A stretch of DNA of 64,000 nucleotides from Edaphobacter lichenicola. Lineage in GTDB: Bacteria; Acidobacteriota; Terriglobia; Terriglobales; Acidobacteriaceae. The notes below the pieces were generated by a model, which ran no database searches, was not told the DNA's origin, and saw nothing but the letters and a program-made list of their open reading frames with translations. Location: NCBI RefSeq assembly GCF_014201315.1, contig NZ_JACHDY010000004.1, positions 124,001-188,000 of the forward strand, in the 5' to 3' direction. Made by a program: the position numbers and the translations under genes. Of the stretch, positions 17,496-26,523 are shown one piece after another; position 1 is the stretch's first letter; every line of letters starts with the position of its first letter.

Positions 17496-19952
17496 ATGAG
17501 CGATCTAACTGCTTCTTACCGCTGGCTTGATGATGATGGAGCTGCCTTTGGCGCTCCTGGGATGGAACCGCGCTGGACTTCGAGTGAGAAAGACGCCGTT
17601 TCGACTGCGTATGCGGCGTCGAGCCGGGTGTGGTTTACGGTCTCGCATGGAACGCTGAACGAGATTTATTATCCGACGATCGACCGTCCGCAGACTCGCG
17701 ATATGGAGCTGCTGTTCAGCGACGGCGAGACGTTTGTGCATGAAGAGAAGCGCAGTTTTGAGTATGACTTTCACTACATCGATGAGGCGGCTCCCGCGGT
17801 TCGTGTGGTGGCCAGCGATCTGGATGGGCGATATACGGTGACCAAGGAGTTCATCTGCGATCCGCATCATCCGGTGGTGCTGATGAACGTGAAGATCGAA
17901 GGGGATGAGGATGTTCTGTCGCGGCTGAAGTGCTATGCGCTGCTGGCGCCGCATTTAAATGGGGGCGGGGCGGGGAACTCGGCGCGGTCGATTGATGTGG
18001 CGGGACAGCGCTGCCTGTTGGCGTGGAAGGGCGAGACTTCGCTGGCGTTTGGGGTGAGCTGCGGGTTTGTGCGGTCATCGTGCGGTTACGCGGGGACCAG
18101 CGATGGGTACCAGAATCTGATTCAGGATATGCGGATGAGCTGGCAGTTTGGGCAGGCTCTGGATGGCAATATTGCGGTCATGGGTGAGATCGATATTGCG
18201 CGGAATCGCGAGTTCACGGTGGCGATCTCGTTTGGGGATGGGCATCATGCGGCGATTGCGCAGATGATGCAGACGCTGGCTTCGCCTTATGAGCTCCACC
18301 AGAAGCGGTTTGTGGATCAGTGGCAGAGGGTGAACCCGCCAGCTGGTTTTGCGGCTGTGTCGACGGACGGCGGGAGGCTGATGCGGATCAGCCAGAATGT
18401 GCTGCTGACGCATGAGGACAAGACTTACTCGGGGGCGTTTATTGCTTCGGCTTCGGTGCCTTGGGGGGCGTCGAAGGGGGACTCGGATCTGGGTGGGTAT
18501 CACCTGGTGTGGACGCGGGATATGGTGCAGACGGCGAGTGCGCTGCTGGCTTGTGGGAGGACGGATACGGCGCTGCGGGCGCTGGTGTATCTGGCTTGTA
18601 CGCAGAAGCCGGATGGGAGTTTTGCGCAGAACTTCTGGATCGACGGGACGCCTTACTGGACGGGGATTCAGCTGGATGAGGTGGCATTTCCGATCATTCT
18701 GGCGTGGCGGCTTTGGAAGCAGAATGGGCTGGGGAACTTTGATGTGTTTCCGTTTGTGGAGCGGGCCGCGGCGTTTCTGGTCCGGTATGCGCCGATAACG
18801 CAGCAGGAGCGGTGGGAGGAGGCTGCGGGGTATTCGCCGTCGACGCTGGCGGCGGTGATCTCGGGGTTGATCTGCGCGGCGGATATTGCGCGGGCGAGAC
18901 AGTCGACGGAGCTGGCGGACTATCTGGAGACTTATGCCGATTGGATTGAGTCGCATTTGGATGAGTGGACGACTACGACCGAGGGCGTACTGCATCCGGA
19001 TGTGAAGTATCACTACATGCGGATTCGTCCGCCGGCCAAGGGCGAGCCGTTTCACGATGACTCGCTGCCGCCGGGGGTGATTCGGATTAATAACCGCGAG
19101 CCTGGAGAGAAGAATGAGTTCGAGGCGCGTGAGGTGATCGATGGCGGGTTCCTGGAGCTGGTGCGGTATGGGATTCGACGGGCGGATGATCCGCTGATCG
19201 TCGATTCGTTGAAGGTGGTGGATCACTGCCTGAAGATCGAGACGCCGTTTGGGGTTTCGTGGCGGCGATATAACCATGATGGCTACGGGCAGAAGAAAGA
19301 TGGGGGGCCGTATGACGGCTCCGGGCAGGGCAGGGCGTGGCCGATTTTGACCGGTGAGAGGGGCCACTATGAGCTTTGCGCGGGGAAAGATTTCAGCAAG
19401 TACATCAAGGCGATTGAGCAGTTTAGTTCGGTTGGCGGGATGCTTCCGGAGCAGGTGTGGGACTATGACGACATTCCTTCGCGGGGGATGTATCGGGGGC
19501 GGTCGGCGGGGTCGGCGCAGCCCTTGGTGTGGGCTCATGCGGAGTATCTGAAGCTGCTGCGTTCGGCGGCGGATGGGCGGGTGTTCGACCGGATTCAGGT
19601 GGTGGCCGACCGGTATGCGGTGGCGAAGGAGAAGCGCTCGTTCACGAACCACATTGAGATCTTTGAGCCGGGGCGGCCGATCTGCTCGCTCTACTCGGGG
19701 CATACGCTTCGCGTTGTTGACCGGGAGCATTTTCGCATTGTCTACACCTATGACAACTGGGCTACGACGCTTACGCTCGACTCGCGGTCGGTTGGGTATT
19801 CGGGATCGTTTGTGGATATTCCGACGGGCGCGGGTCAGGTAGGCAAGATTACATTTACCCTCGCGTGGCCGGTGGAGGGGCAGCCGGATCGGTGGCTGGG
19901 GCGAAATATTGATGTCTCCATCGATCCGGTTCCGGCATCTACCAAGGTGTAA
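17496..19952 (+). CDS. glucoamylase-type glycoside hydrolase family 15
   Basis: This 818-residue protein matches bacterial GH15 enzymes (glucoamylase/glucodextranase), which release glucose from the ends of alpha-glucans. The N-terminal beta-sandwich domain (AASSRVWFTVSHGTLNEIYYPTID) is followed by the (alpha/alpha)6 barrel with VPWGASKGDSDLGGYHLVWTRD, YWTGIQLDEVAFPI and AWPILTGERGHYEL. A small C-terminal beta domain closes the protein. No signal peptide is seen, so an intracellular role in glycogen or oligosaccharide use is likely. It heads the glucose/pentose-phosphate block. Confidence 0.93.
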   Translation: MSDLTASYRWLDDDGAAFGAPGMEPRWTSSEKDAVSTAYAASSRVWFTVSHGTLNEIYYPTIDRPQTRDMELLFSDGETFVHEEKRSFEYDFHYIDEAAPAVRVVASDLDGRYTVTKEFICDPHHPVVLMNVKIEGDEDVLSRLKCYALLAPHLNGGGAGNSARSIDVAGQRCLLAWKGETSLAFGVSCGFVRSSCGYAGTSDGYQNLIQDMRMSWQFGQALDGNIAVMGEIDIARNREFTVAISFGDGHHAAIAQMMQTLASPYELHQKRFVDQWQRVNPPAGFAAVSTDGGRLMRISQNVLLTHEDKTYSGAFIASASVPWGASKGDSDLGGYHLVWTRDMVQTASALLACGRTDTALRALVYLACTQKPDGSFAQNFWIDGTPYWTGIQLDEVAFPIILAWRLWKQNGLGNFDVFPFVERAAAFLVRYAPITQQERWEEAAGYSPSTLAAVISGLICAADIARARQSTELADYLETYADWIESHLDEWTTTTEGVLHPDVKYHYMRIRPPAKGEPFHDDSLPPGVIRINNREPGEKNEFEAREVIDGGFLELVRYGIRRADDPLIVDSLKVVDHCLKIETPFGVSWRRYNHDGYGQKKDGGPYDGSGQGRAWPILTGERGHYELCAGKDFSKYIKAIEQFSSVGGMLPEQVWDYDDIPSRGMYRGRSAGSAQPLVWAHAEYLKLLRSAADGRVFDRIQVVADRYAVAKEKRSFTNHIEIFEPGRPICSLYSGHTLRVVDREHFRIVYTYDNWATTLTLDSRSVGYSGSFVDIPTGAGQVGKITFTLAWPVEGQPDRWLGRNIDVSIDPVPASTKV

Positions 19953-20061
19953 GGATGCAGCGAATCGGGTCCCACTAGTACACTGTTATGGTTTGACCAA
20001 ATCTTCCAGATTCAGCGTCGGCAACGGCGCACGAATCTCCTCAAAAGAGCAAAGGAACAGA

Positions 20062-22059
20062 ATGAGCGAACAGCAGGATTCGAAGCAGCACGAAATTGAC
20101 CAGATCTCCATCAACGCCCTCCGCTTTCTCGCCGTCGATGCCGTGGAGAAGGCGAAGTCCGGGCATCCCGGAGCCCCGCTTGGCTGTGCTCCGATCGCTT
20201 ATCTGCTCTATCACAAGATCATGAAGCACGATCCTTCCGATCCGAAGTGGATCGACCGGGATCGGTTCGTGCTTTCGAACGGGCACGCTTCGGCGCTGCT
20301 GTATGGTGCGCTGCATCTCTCCGGATACGATTTGCCGATCTCGCAGCTGGAGCAGTTTCGGCAGTGGGGTTCGCATACGCCCGGCCATCCGGAGTACGGT
20401 GAGGCTCCAGGCGTTGAGGTGACGACGGGTCCGCTGGGGCAGGGCCTGGCGATGGCTGTGGGTATGGCGACGGCGGAGCGGCACCAGGCTGCGGTCTACA
20501 ACCGCGATACGTACAACATCGTCGATCACCACACGTATGTGCTCTGCGGCGATGGTGACATGATGGAAGGCATCTCGCATGAGGCGTGCTCGCTGGCGGG
20601 AACGCTGGCTCTGGGCAAGCTGATTGTGCTTTATGACGACAATCTGATCTCGCTCGATGGTCCGACGGAGCTCTCGTTTACCGAGGATGTGACCAAGCGC
20701 TTCGAGGCGTACCACTGGCATGTGCAGTATGTGGCCGATGGCAACGATCTGGTGGCGATTGAGGCGGCGATTCTTGCGGCGAAGGCGGAGACGTCGAAGC
20801 CCTCGCTGATTCGCGTGCGCACGGTGATTGGTTATGGCAGCCCAAAGGCCGGCACGAACAAGGTGCACGGCGAGGCGATGGGACCGGAGGCAACGAAGGC
20901 TACGAAGAAGAACCTGGGCTGGCCTGAGGATAAGTTCTTCTATGTTCCGGATGAGGCTCGCAAGAACTGGGACACGATCAAGCTGAAGGGCAAGGACCTG
21001 CACGCTTCGTGGACGGCTGAGTTTGAAGAGTACGCGAAGGCGTATCCTGAGCCGGCGGCGCAGTTCAACCGGACGGTGAAAGCCAAGCTGGCCGATGGTT
21101 GGGAGAAGAAGATTCCGACCTTCCCGATCGACAAGCCGATGGCAACGCGAAACGCTGGGCAGGCTGTGATGCAGGCGATTGAGAACGTGGTGCCTGAGCT
21201 GTTTGGCGGCGCGGCGGACCTGACCGCTTCGACCAAGACGATCTTCAAAGATTCACCGAGTTTTCATGTGGACCCCGCGGGCCGGAATGTGTTCTTCGGC
21301 GTGCGTGAGTTCGGCATGTGCGCGATGGTGAATGGCATGGCGGCGCACGGCGGGTTGATTCCGTTTGGGTCGACGTTCTTTACGTTCTCGGACTACTGCC
21401 GGAACGCGCTGCGCCTGGCTGCCCTGATGGGCCTTCACTCGCTGTTTATTTTCACGCACGATTCGATTGGACTGGGCGAAGATGGACCGACGCACCAGCC
21501 GGTCGAGCAGCTGATGAGCCTCCGTGCTATCCCGCACCTCACCGACTTCCGCCCGGCGGATGCGAATGAGACGGCGGCGTGCTGGCAGCTTGCGCTGGAG
21601 CGCAAGAGTCCGTGCTTTATGGCGCTGTCGCGGCAGGATCTGCCGACGATTGATGCGACGATCGCTCGCGCTGGTGCGCGGTTTGGAGCGTACGAGGTGG
21701 TCTCGCACGGCAGGGATCTCATCCTGATCGCGACGGGCTCTGAGGTTGGTCTCGTTACCAAGGCTGCGGAGGAGTTGAAGGGGATTGGCATCAATGCGAC
21801 TGTTGTTTCGATGCCGAGCTTCCATGTCTATGACGAGCAGAGCGACGAATACAAGGCGAAGCTGATGCCGGAGAGCACGCCGAAGCTGGCGGTCGAGGCG
21901 GGTGCGACGCTGGGTTGGTACAAGTACATCGGCCACAACGGCGCTGTGATTGGACTGGACCGGTTCGGTGCTTCGGCACCTGGGCCGATCGCTCTGGAGA
22001 AGCTGGGCTTCACCGTCGCGAACGTGATTGATCATGCGAAGAAGCTGGTAAAGAAGTAA
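20062..22059 (+). CDS. tkt: transketolase
   Basis: This 665-residue thiamine-diphosphate enzyme moves two-carbon units between sugar phosphates in the pentose-phosphate pathway. Visible are AVEKAKSGHPGAPLG, FVLSNGHASALLYG, the thiamine-diphosphate motif CGDGDMMEGISHEA continuing to DNLISLDG, and the pyrimidine-domain FTHDSIGLGEDGPTHQP. ATG 20062 is chosen over the in-frame start inside the GH15 gene because AAAGGAACAG precedes it and the conserved N-terminus begins there. A GC-rich terminator follows. Confidence 0.97.
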   Translation: MSEQQDSKQHEIDQISINALRFLAVDAVEKAKSGHPGAPLGCAPIAYLLYHKIMKHDPSDPKWIDRDRFVLSNGHASALLYGALHLSGYDLPISQLEQFRQWGSHTPGHPEYGEAPGVEVTTGPLGQGLAMAVGMATAERHQAAVYNRDTYNIVDHHTYVLCGDGDMMEGISHEACSLAGTLALGKLIVLYDDNLISLDGPTELSFTEDVTKRFEAYHWHVQYVADGNDLVAIEAAILAAKAETSKPSLIRVRTVIGYGSPKAGTNKVHGEAMGPEATKATKKNLGWPEDKFFYVPDEARKNWDTIKLKGKDLHASWTAEFEEYAKAYPEPAAQFNRTVKAKLADGWEKKIPTFPIDKPMATRNAGQAVMQAIENVVPELFGGAADLTASTKTIFKDSPSFHVDPAGRNVFFGVREFGMCAMVNGMAAHGGLIPFGSTFFTFSDYCRNALRLAALMGLHSLFIFTHDSIGLGEDGPTHQPVEQLMSLRAIPHLTDFRPADANETAACWQLALERKSPCFMALSRQDLPTIDATIARAGARFGAYEVVSHGRDLILIATGSEVGLVTKAAEELKGIGINATVVSMPSFHVYDEQSDEYKAKLMPESTPKLAVEAGATLGWYKYIGHNGAVIGLDRFGASAPGPIALEKLGFTVANVIDHAKKLVKK

Positions 22060-22064
22060 GGGAG

Positions 22065-22091
22065 GGGCGGGGCTGATTGCCCCGCCCTTTC
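22065..22091 (+). terminator. Rho-independent terminator after tkt
   Basis: A perfect 9-bp stem GGGCGGGGC/GCCCCGCCC with loop TGATT is followed by TTTC. It lies five bases after the tkt stop codon. Confidence 0.85.
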
Positions 22092-22350
22092 ACTGTCGGG
22101 CAACAAACTCCGTGTCTACTCAAGCCTGACTGCGACTCATTTGCGCCTTGTGGCACTGCCCGAGCATCTTATTCAGAACGCTATGCGGTGCTTTCAGGTG
22201 ATGGTTTGAGGCGGAGAGGATTGCAGACGAATCACGCATCATGTCGGAGTCGGCGGGGCCAGAGACGGTGTTGTCGCTTTCCTTCGGTGGCCGTACGGCC
22301 TCTCATTTGATTTGGGCCACGTGGCGCAGCCCTTTGGAGCACTGGAGATC

Positions 22351-23202
22351 ATGACTCAATCGATTCAACGTGTCTGGTTTATCACGGGAGCATCGACCGG
22401 CTTTGGCCGACTGCTTGCCGAAGAGGTTTTGAAGTCTGGCGGTAAGGTGGTAGCGACTGCCAGGCAGCTGGACAAGATTGCGGATCTTGAAAGACAGTAT
22501 CCGCAGAGTGCGAAGGCTTTGACTCTGGATGTTACAGATGCCGGTCAGGTGGACTCGGTCGTAACGCAGGCTTTTGCGCAGTTCGGACAGATAGACGTTC
22601 TGGTCAACAATGCGGGCTATGGAGTTGCGGGCGCGATTGAAGAGGTCTCAGAGGCGGAGTTTATGCCGATGTTTGAGACCAATGTCTTCGGCCTGCTGAA
22701 GGTGACTCGGGCGTTTCTTCCGTATCTTCGCAAGCAGCGCAGTGGGCACATTCTCAATTTGTCCTCGATCGGCGGCTTGATTGGCGGGCAGGGCATCGGG
22801 ATGTATAACGCGAGCAAGTTTGCGGTGGAGGGGATCTCGGAGGCGTTGGCGGCGGAGCTTGCGCCGTTGGGCATTCGCGTTACGGTGATTGAACCGGGGC
22901 CGTTCCGTACTGATTTTCTGGGACGCTCGGGTGTGATTGCTGAGACGAAGATTTCGGACTACGACAACACTGCTGGAAATATGCGGAAGTATTTTGCTGA
23001 GAACGATGGGAAGCAGAAGGGCGATCCGCTGCGTGCGGTTCGGGCGATGATCGAGGTTGTGGAGTCGCTGAATCCTCCGTTGCATCTTCTGCTGGGGGCG
23101 AGCGCGCTCGAGCGGTTTCGCGGCAAGCTGGATAGCTGGCAGAAAGAGATTGCAGCGTGGGAGCCGGTGACGGTTGGGGCAGATTTTCCGGAGGGTGAGT
23201 GA
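22351..23202 (+). CDS. short-chain dehydrogenase/reductase
   Basis: This 283-residue classical SDR probably oxidises or reduces an alcohol or ketone with NAD(P)(H). The motifs are TGASTGFG near the N-terminus, NNAGYG, LNLSSIGG and the YNASK catalytic Tyr-Lys pair, with GPFRTDFLG after it. The substrate is unknown. ATG 22351 is preferred to an in-frame GTG-type start at 22312. Its stop codon overlaps the HAD gene start, so the two are cotranscribed. The 259 bases before it hold no gene I can support. Confidence 0.9.
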   Translation: MTQSIQRVWFITGASTGFGRLLAEEVLKSGGKVVATARQLDKIADLERQYPQSAKALTLDVTDAGQVDSVVTQAFAQFGQIDVLVNNAGYGVAGAIEEVSEAEFMPMFETNVFGLLKVTRAFLPYLRKQRSGHILNLSSIGGLIGGQGIGMYNASKFAVEGISEALAAELAPLGIRVTVIEPGPFRTDFLGRSGVIAETKISDYDNTAGNMRKYFAENDGKQKGDPLRAVRAMIEVVESLNPPLHLLLGASALERFRGKLDSWQKEIAAWEPVTVGADFPEGE

Positions 23203-23825
23203 GTTCTTCCTCGTACATCAAGACGATCTTCTGGGACATCGGCGGAGTTCTGCTCACGAATGGGTGGGATAAAGGCGAACGTACGGAGGTTCTGACTCGT
23301 CTGGGTGTGGATCTGGCGGACTACGAGTCGCGTCATGATGAGGCGAACTACCTGTGGGAGCGCGGGCTTTCGACGGCGGAACAGTTCTTTAACGACACGG
23401 TGCTGAACCAGAATCCGAATCTGACCTTTGACGAGCTTTGGCCGCAGGTGTGTGCGGAGAGCAGGATTCTTCATCCGGAGAGCCTCGATATTCTTGGAGA
23501 GCTGGCTACCTCTGGACGGTATATGCTGGCCACGCTTAACAATGAGAGCCGTGAACTGAACGAGCATCGGCTGAATGCGTTTCGGCTGCGGCCGTTTTTC
23601 GACTACTTTATTTGTTCGGGCTACGTGCATGAGATGAAGCCGTATCCCGGCATCTATCGCGCTGCGATTGAGATCTCCGGCCACCTGCCGGAGACCGCGT
23701 TGTTTATCGATGACAAGGTTGAGAACTGTGACGCCGCGGCAGCTTTTGGAATGCAGACGATTTGTTTTGAGTCACCCACTCAGCTGAGAGATGAGCTTGC
23801 ACAATTTGGGTTACGGGCCGCATAA
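23199..23825 (+). CDS. HAD-superfamily hydrolase
   Basis: This 208-residue protein resembles HAD-type sugar phosphatases. The nucleophile Asp13 is in FWDIGGVLL; the second aspartate of the usual DxD motif reads as Gly, a substitution known in some HAD branches (e.g. the YihX type FDLGNVL). TLNNES (motif II), KPYPGIYRAAIE and FIDDKVENCDAA (motif IV) are present. The GTG start overlaps the SDR stop by four bases (GTGA). Substrate unknown; a phosphosugar is likely from context. Confidence 0.88.
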   Translation: MSSSSYIKTIFWDIGGVLLTNGWDKGERTEVLTRLGVDLADYESRHDEANYLWERGLSTAEQFFNDTVLNQNPNLTFDELWPQVCAESRILHPESLDILGELATSGRYMLATLNNESRELNEHRLNAFRLRPFFDYFICSGYVHEMKPYPGIYRAAIEISGHLPETALFIDDKVENCDAAAAFGMQTICFESPTQLRDELAQFGLRAA

Positions 23826-23838
23826 GGAAGGAAGAGAG

Positions 23839-23960
23839 ATGGAACTGGGAATCATCGGACTGGGCGCCGGATTCGTTCGCGCGAGGAGAACAACTTTACG
23901 GATCGCATGATCTCGATCATGCGCGGGGCCTTTGGTGGTCACGACGTGAAAAGGACGTAG
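23839..23960 (+). pseudogene. gnd: remnant of 6-phosphogluconate dehydrogenase (internally deleted)
   Basis: With a good ribosome binding site (AAGGAAGGAAGAGAG) the sequence begins MELGIIGLG, the start of the 6-phosphogluconate dehydrogenase Rossmann fold. After about nine codons the match breaks. In another frame, NNFTDRMISIMRGAFGGHDV ending in KRT and a TAG follows, which matches the extreme C-terminus of the NAD-type Gnd family (ending FGGHAVK). The roughly 250-300 codons between are gone. It lies directly before zwf, its normal neighbour. This is a relic, not a functional gene. Confidence 0.85.
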
Positions 23961-24073
23961 TTTTGCTGGACGTGTGAGGCGATGGATTTGGCGCCACGCA
24001 CGGACCTTGAATTTCATCTGCCAGCGGATTTTTATCGGTCGGCACAGCACGGAAGGTTTGTAAGGAGCGAATT

Positions 24074-25621
24074 ATGAGCGCAAGTACAGTACCAGTCGGC
24101 GTATCGGCAGCAGCGGTGGATGCCACCAAGAAGGGTGAGCGCGTGCCGGAGCCCTGCATCGTGGTTATCTTTGGAGCCTCGGGCGATCTGACTAAGCGGA
24201 AGCTTTTGCCGGCGCTCTATCACCTGGATCAATCGGGACTTCTGCCGAAGGACTTCGCGGTGGTCGGGGTGGCGCGTCGCGATCTGAGCGCAACGTTTGG
24301 CCCTGACATGAAGGAAGGCATTCTGAAGGGCGGCGGGGTTGAGGAGAACGATCCGAAGCTGAAGCCGTTTATGGATCGCATCTCTTACTTCGCGACGGAG
24401 TTCGACGACGATGCTGGCTTCGATAAGTTGAAGGCGCACCTGGCGGAGTTGGATGGCAAGTTCAACACGAAGGGCAATCGGCTGTTCTATCTGGCGGTGG
24501 CGCCGGAGTTCTTTGCCGACATCACACGCCGATTGGGCAAGCATGGTATGGCAAGTCCCGAGGCCGGGGACAAGCACTGGGTGCGGGTGATCATCGAGAA
24601 ACCGTTTGGCACCGATTTAGAGTCGGCGCGCAAGCTGAACGACGAGATCAACGATGTGCTGGCTGAAGATCAGATCTTCCGCATTGATCACTACCTGGGG
24701 AAGGAGACGGTTCAGAACATTCTGGTGTTTCGCTTCGGCAATGGGATCTTTGAGCCGGTGTGGAATCGCAACTTCATCGACCATGTCGAGATTACGGCTG
24801 CTGAGTCGATTGGTATTGAAGGGCGTGGGCCGTTCTACGAGAAGGCCGGCGCGGTTCGCGATGTGCTGCAGAACCATGTGATGGAGGTTCTCTCGTTTGT
24901 GGCGATGGAACCACCGGACTCGTTTGAAGCTGAGGCGGTGCGTACCGAGAAGCTGAAGGTTTGGCGTGCGATTGAGGGCATTCCTGTCAACAACACAGTG
25001 CGTGGACAGTATGGTCCGGGCAAGGTGGATGGCAAGGACGTCGTTGGGTATCGGCAAGAGGATCGTGTCTCGCCAACCTCGAGCACGGAGACCTTTGCTG
25101 CGATCCGGCTGGGGATCGAAAACTGGCGATGGGCGGGCGTTCCGTTTTACCTGCGCGCCGGGAAGCGGCTGGCCAAGCGCGTGACGGAGGTGACGATTGT
25201 GTTCAAGCAGCCGCCGCTGCACCTCTTCAAGTCCAACAGCAGCGAGGACAATATTGCTCCGAACATCATCAAGATGCGGATTCAGCCGGATGAGGGGATC
25301 TCGCTGCAGTTTGGCGCGAAGGTTCCTGGGCCGACTACCAATCTTGCACAGGTGAACATGGCGTTCAGCTACGCGGATGCGTTCGGCAAGTCTTCGGCGA
25401 ACGGGTATGAGCGGCTGTTGCTGGATGCGATGCTGGGTGATGCGACGTTGTTCGCGCACCGCGATGGCGTTGAGGCGACCTGGGCGCTGTTTACGCCGAT
25501 CCTCGAGGCGTGGGCGAAGGTTGAGGCCAAGCACTTCCCCAACTACGCGGCTGGCACTGAAGGGCCGGAGTGCGCGGATGAGCTTCTGGCGAAGGATGAC
25601 CGGAAGTGGGAGAAGCTGTAG
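24074..25621 (+). CDS. zwf: glucose-6-phosphate 1-dehydrogenase
   Basis: This 515-residue enzyme oxidises glucose-6-phosphate to 6-phosphogluconolactone with NADP+ or NAD+, the first step of the oxidative pentose-phosphate and Entner-Doudoroff pathways. The coenzyme loop IFGASGDLTKRKLLPALY and the active-site RIDHYLGKETVQN are present, as is FYLRAGKRLAKRVTEV. An unconserved leader of about 25 residues precedes the conserved part. AAGGAGCGAATT precedes the ATG. pgl and glk follow on the same strand. Confidence 0.97.
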   Translation: MSASTVPVGVSAAAVDATKKGERVPEPCIVVIFGASGDLTKRKLLPALYHLDQSGLLPKDFAVVGVARRDLSATFGPDMKEGILKGGGVEENDPKLKPFMDRISYFATEFDDDAGFDKLKAHLAELDGKFNTKGNRLFYLAVAPEFFADITRRLGKHGMASPEAGDKHWVRVIIEKPFGTDLESARKLNDEINDVLAEDQIFRIDHYLGKETVQNILVFRFGNGIFEPVWNRNFIDHVEITAAESIGIEGRGPFYEKAGAVRDVLQNHVMEVLSFVAMEPPDSFEAEAVRTEKLKVWRAIEGIPVNNTVRGQYGPGKVDGKDVVGYRQEDRVSPTSSTETFAAIRLGIENWRWAGVPFYLRAGKRLAKRVTEVTIVFKQPPLHLFKSNSSEDNIAPNIIKMRIQPDEGISLQFGAKVPGPTTNLAQVNMAFSYADAFGKSSANGYERLLLDAMLGDATLFAHRDGVEATWALFTPILEAWAKVEAKHFPNYAAGTEGPECADELLAKDDRKWEKL

Positions 25622-25725
25622 GACAGTGTTACGGCGCGCTGGACTCCGGGATATTTGTGAAACTTGTTCCGGAGTTCGTCCGTTTTCGGATTGTTGGTAG
25701 TTCAAATTCTTTGTAGCGAGATCCT

Positions 25726-26523
25726 ATGCCCCGTCCAGTTTCTGTTACCTTTCGCGTATCGCCAACACCAGCAGCCACGGCTCGGGCCGCTGCGCAGCTC
25801 TTTACCGAGGCCGCGGGGAAGGCCGCACAGTCGCGCGGGCTGGCTCGCATCGCCATCTCTGGCGGCACGACGCCTAAGACGATGTTCGGCCTGCTCGCGG
25901 ACCCGGCGGAGCCGTTTCTCAAGCAGGTTCCGTGGGACAAGCTCGATCTCTACTGGGTGGATGAGCGCTGCGTGCCGCCTGACAATGCGGAGTCGAACTA
26001 CCGCATGACCAAGGAGGCACTGCTCTCGAAGGTTCCGCTGCCGGCGGAGCGGGTGCACCGGATGGAGGGAGAGCTCGCACCTGACGTTGCTGCGGCGCGC
26101 TACGAATCGACGATTCGAAATACGTTCAAGCTTGAGGGCGCGGAGACTCCTACGTTCGACCTGGTGCTGCTGGGTATGGGCGACGATGGGCATACGGCGT
26201 CGCTGTTTCCGCATACCGAGGCGCTGAACGAGATGAGCCACATTGTGGTGCCAAACCACGTTCCGCAGAAGGATACGTGGCGCATCACGCTGACCTGGCC
26301 GGTGATCAACCAGGGCCGGGAGGTGGCGTTTTTGATCGAGGGCGCGGGCAAGACGCAGGTTCTGCACGATGTTTTTCTGGGTCCGTACCAACCCGAGGTG
26401 CACCCTTCGCAGCTGATTCGTCCGGCCAGCGGACAACTGACCCTCTTGCTCGACTCGGCTGCAGCGGCTAAGCTGCCTGCACCGGCGAATTCGGATTCGA
26501 CCGGAACTTTGGAGCTTAAATAG
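25726..26523 (+). CDS. pgl: 6-phosphogluconolactonase (DevB type)
   Basis: This 265-residue protein hydrolyses 6-phosphogluconolactone to 6-phosphogluconate. The family blocks IAISGGTTPKTMF, VDERCVPPDNAESNY, LLGMGDDGHTASLFP and VAFLIEGAGK are clear. It follows zwf after 104 bases, and its stop codon is immediately followed by the glk start, indicating one transcript. Confidence 0.96.
   Translation: MPRPVSVTFRVSPTPAATARAAAQLFTEAAGKAAQSRGLARIAISGGTTPKTMFGLLADPAEPFLKQVPWDKLDLYWVDERCVPPDNAESNYRMTKEALLSKVPLPAERVHRMEGELAPDVAAARYESTIRNTFKLEGAETPTFDLVLLGMGDDGHTASLFPHTEALNEMSHIVVPNHVPQKDTWRITLTWPVINQGREVAFLIEGAGKTQVLHDVFLGPYQPEVHPSQLIRPASGQLTLLLDSAAAAKLPAPANSDSTGTLELK

Noticed and set aside
18075..19730. 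Long ORF (551 codons) on the minus strand opposite the GH15 gene
   Set aside because: It is Arg/Pro-rich and low in conserved motifs; the GH15 frame on the plus strand is clearly coding. It is a GC-driven shadow.
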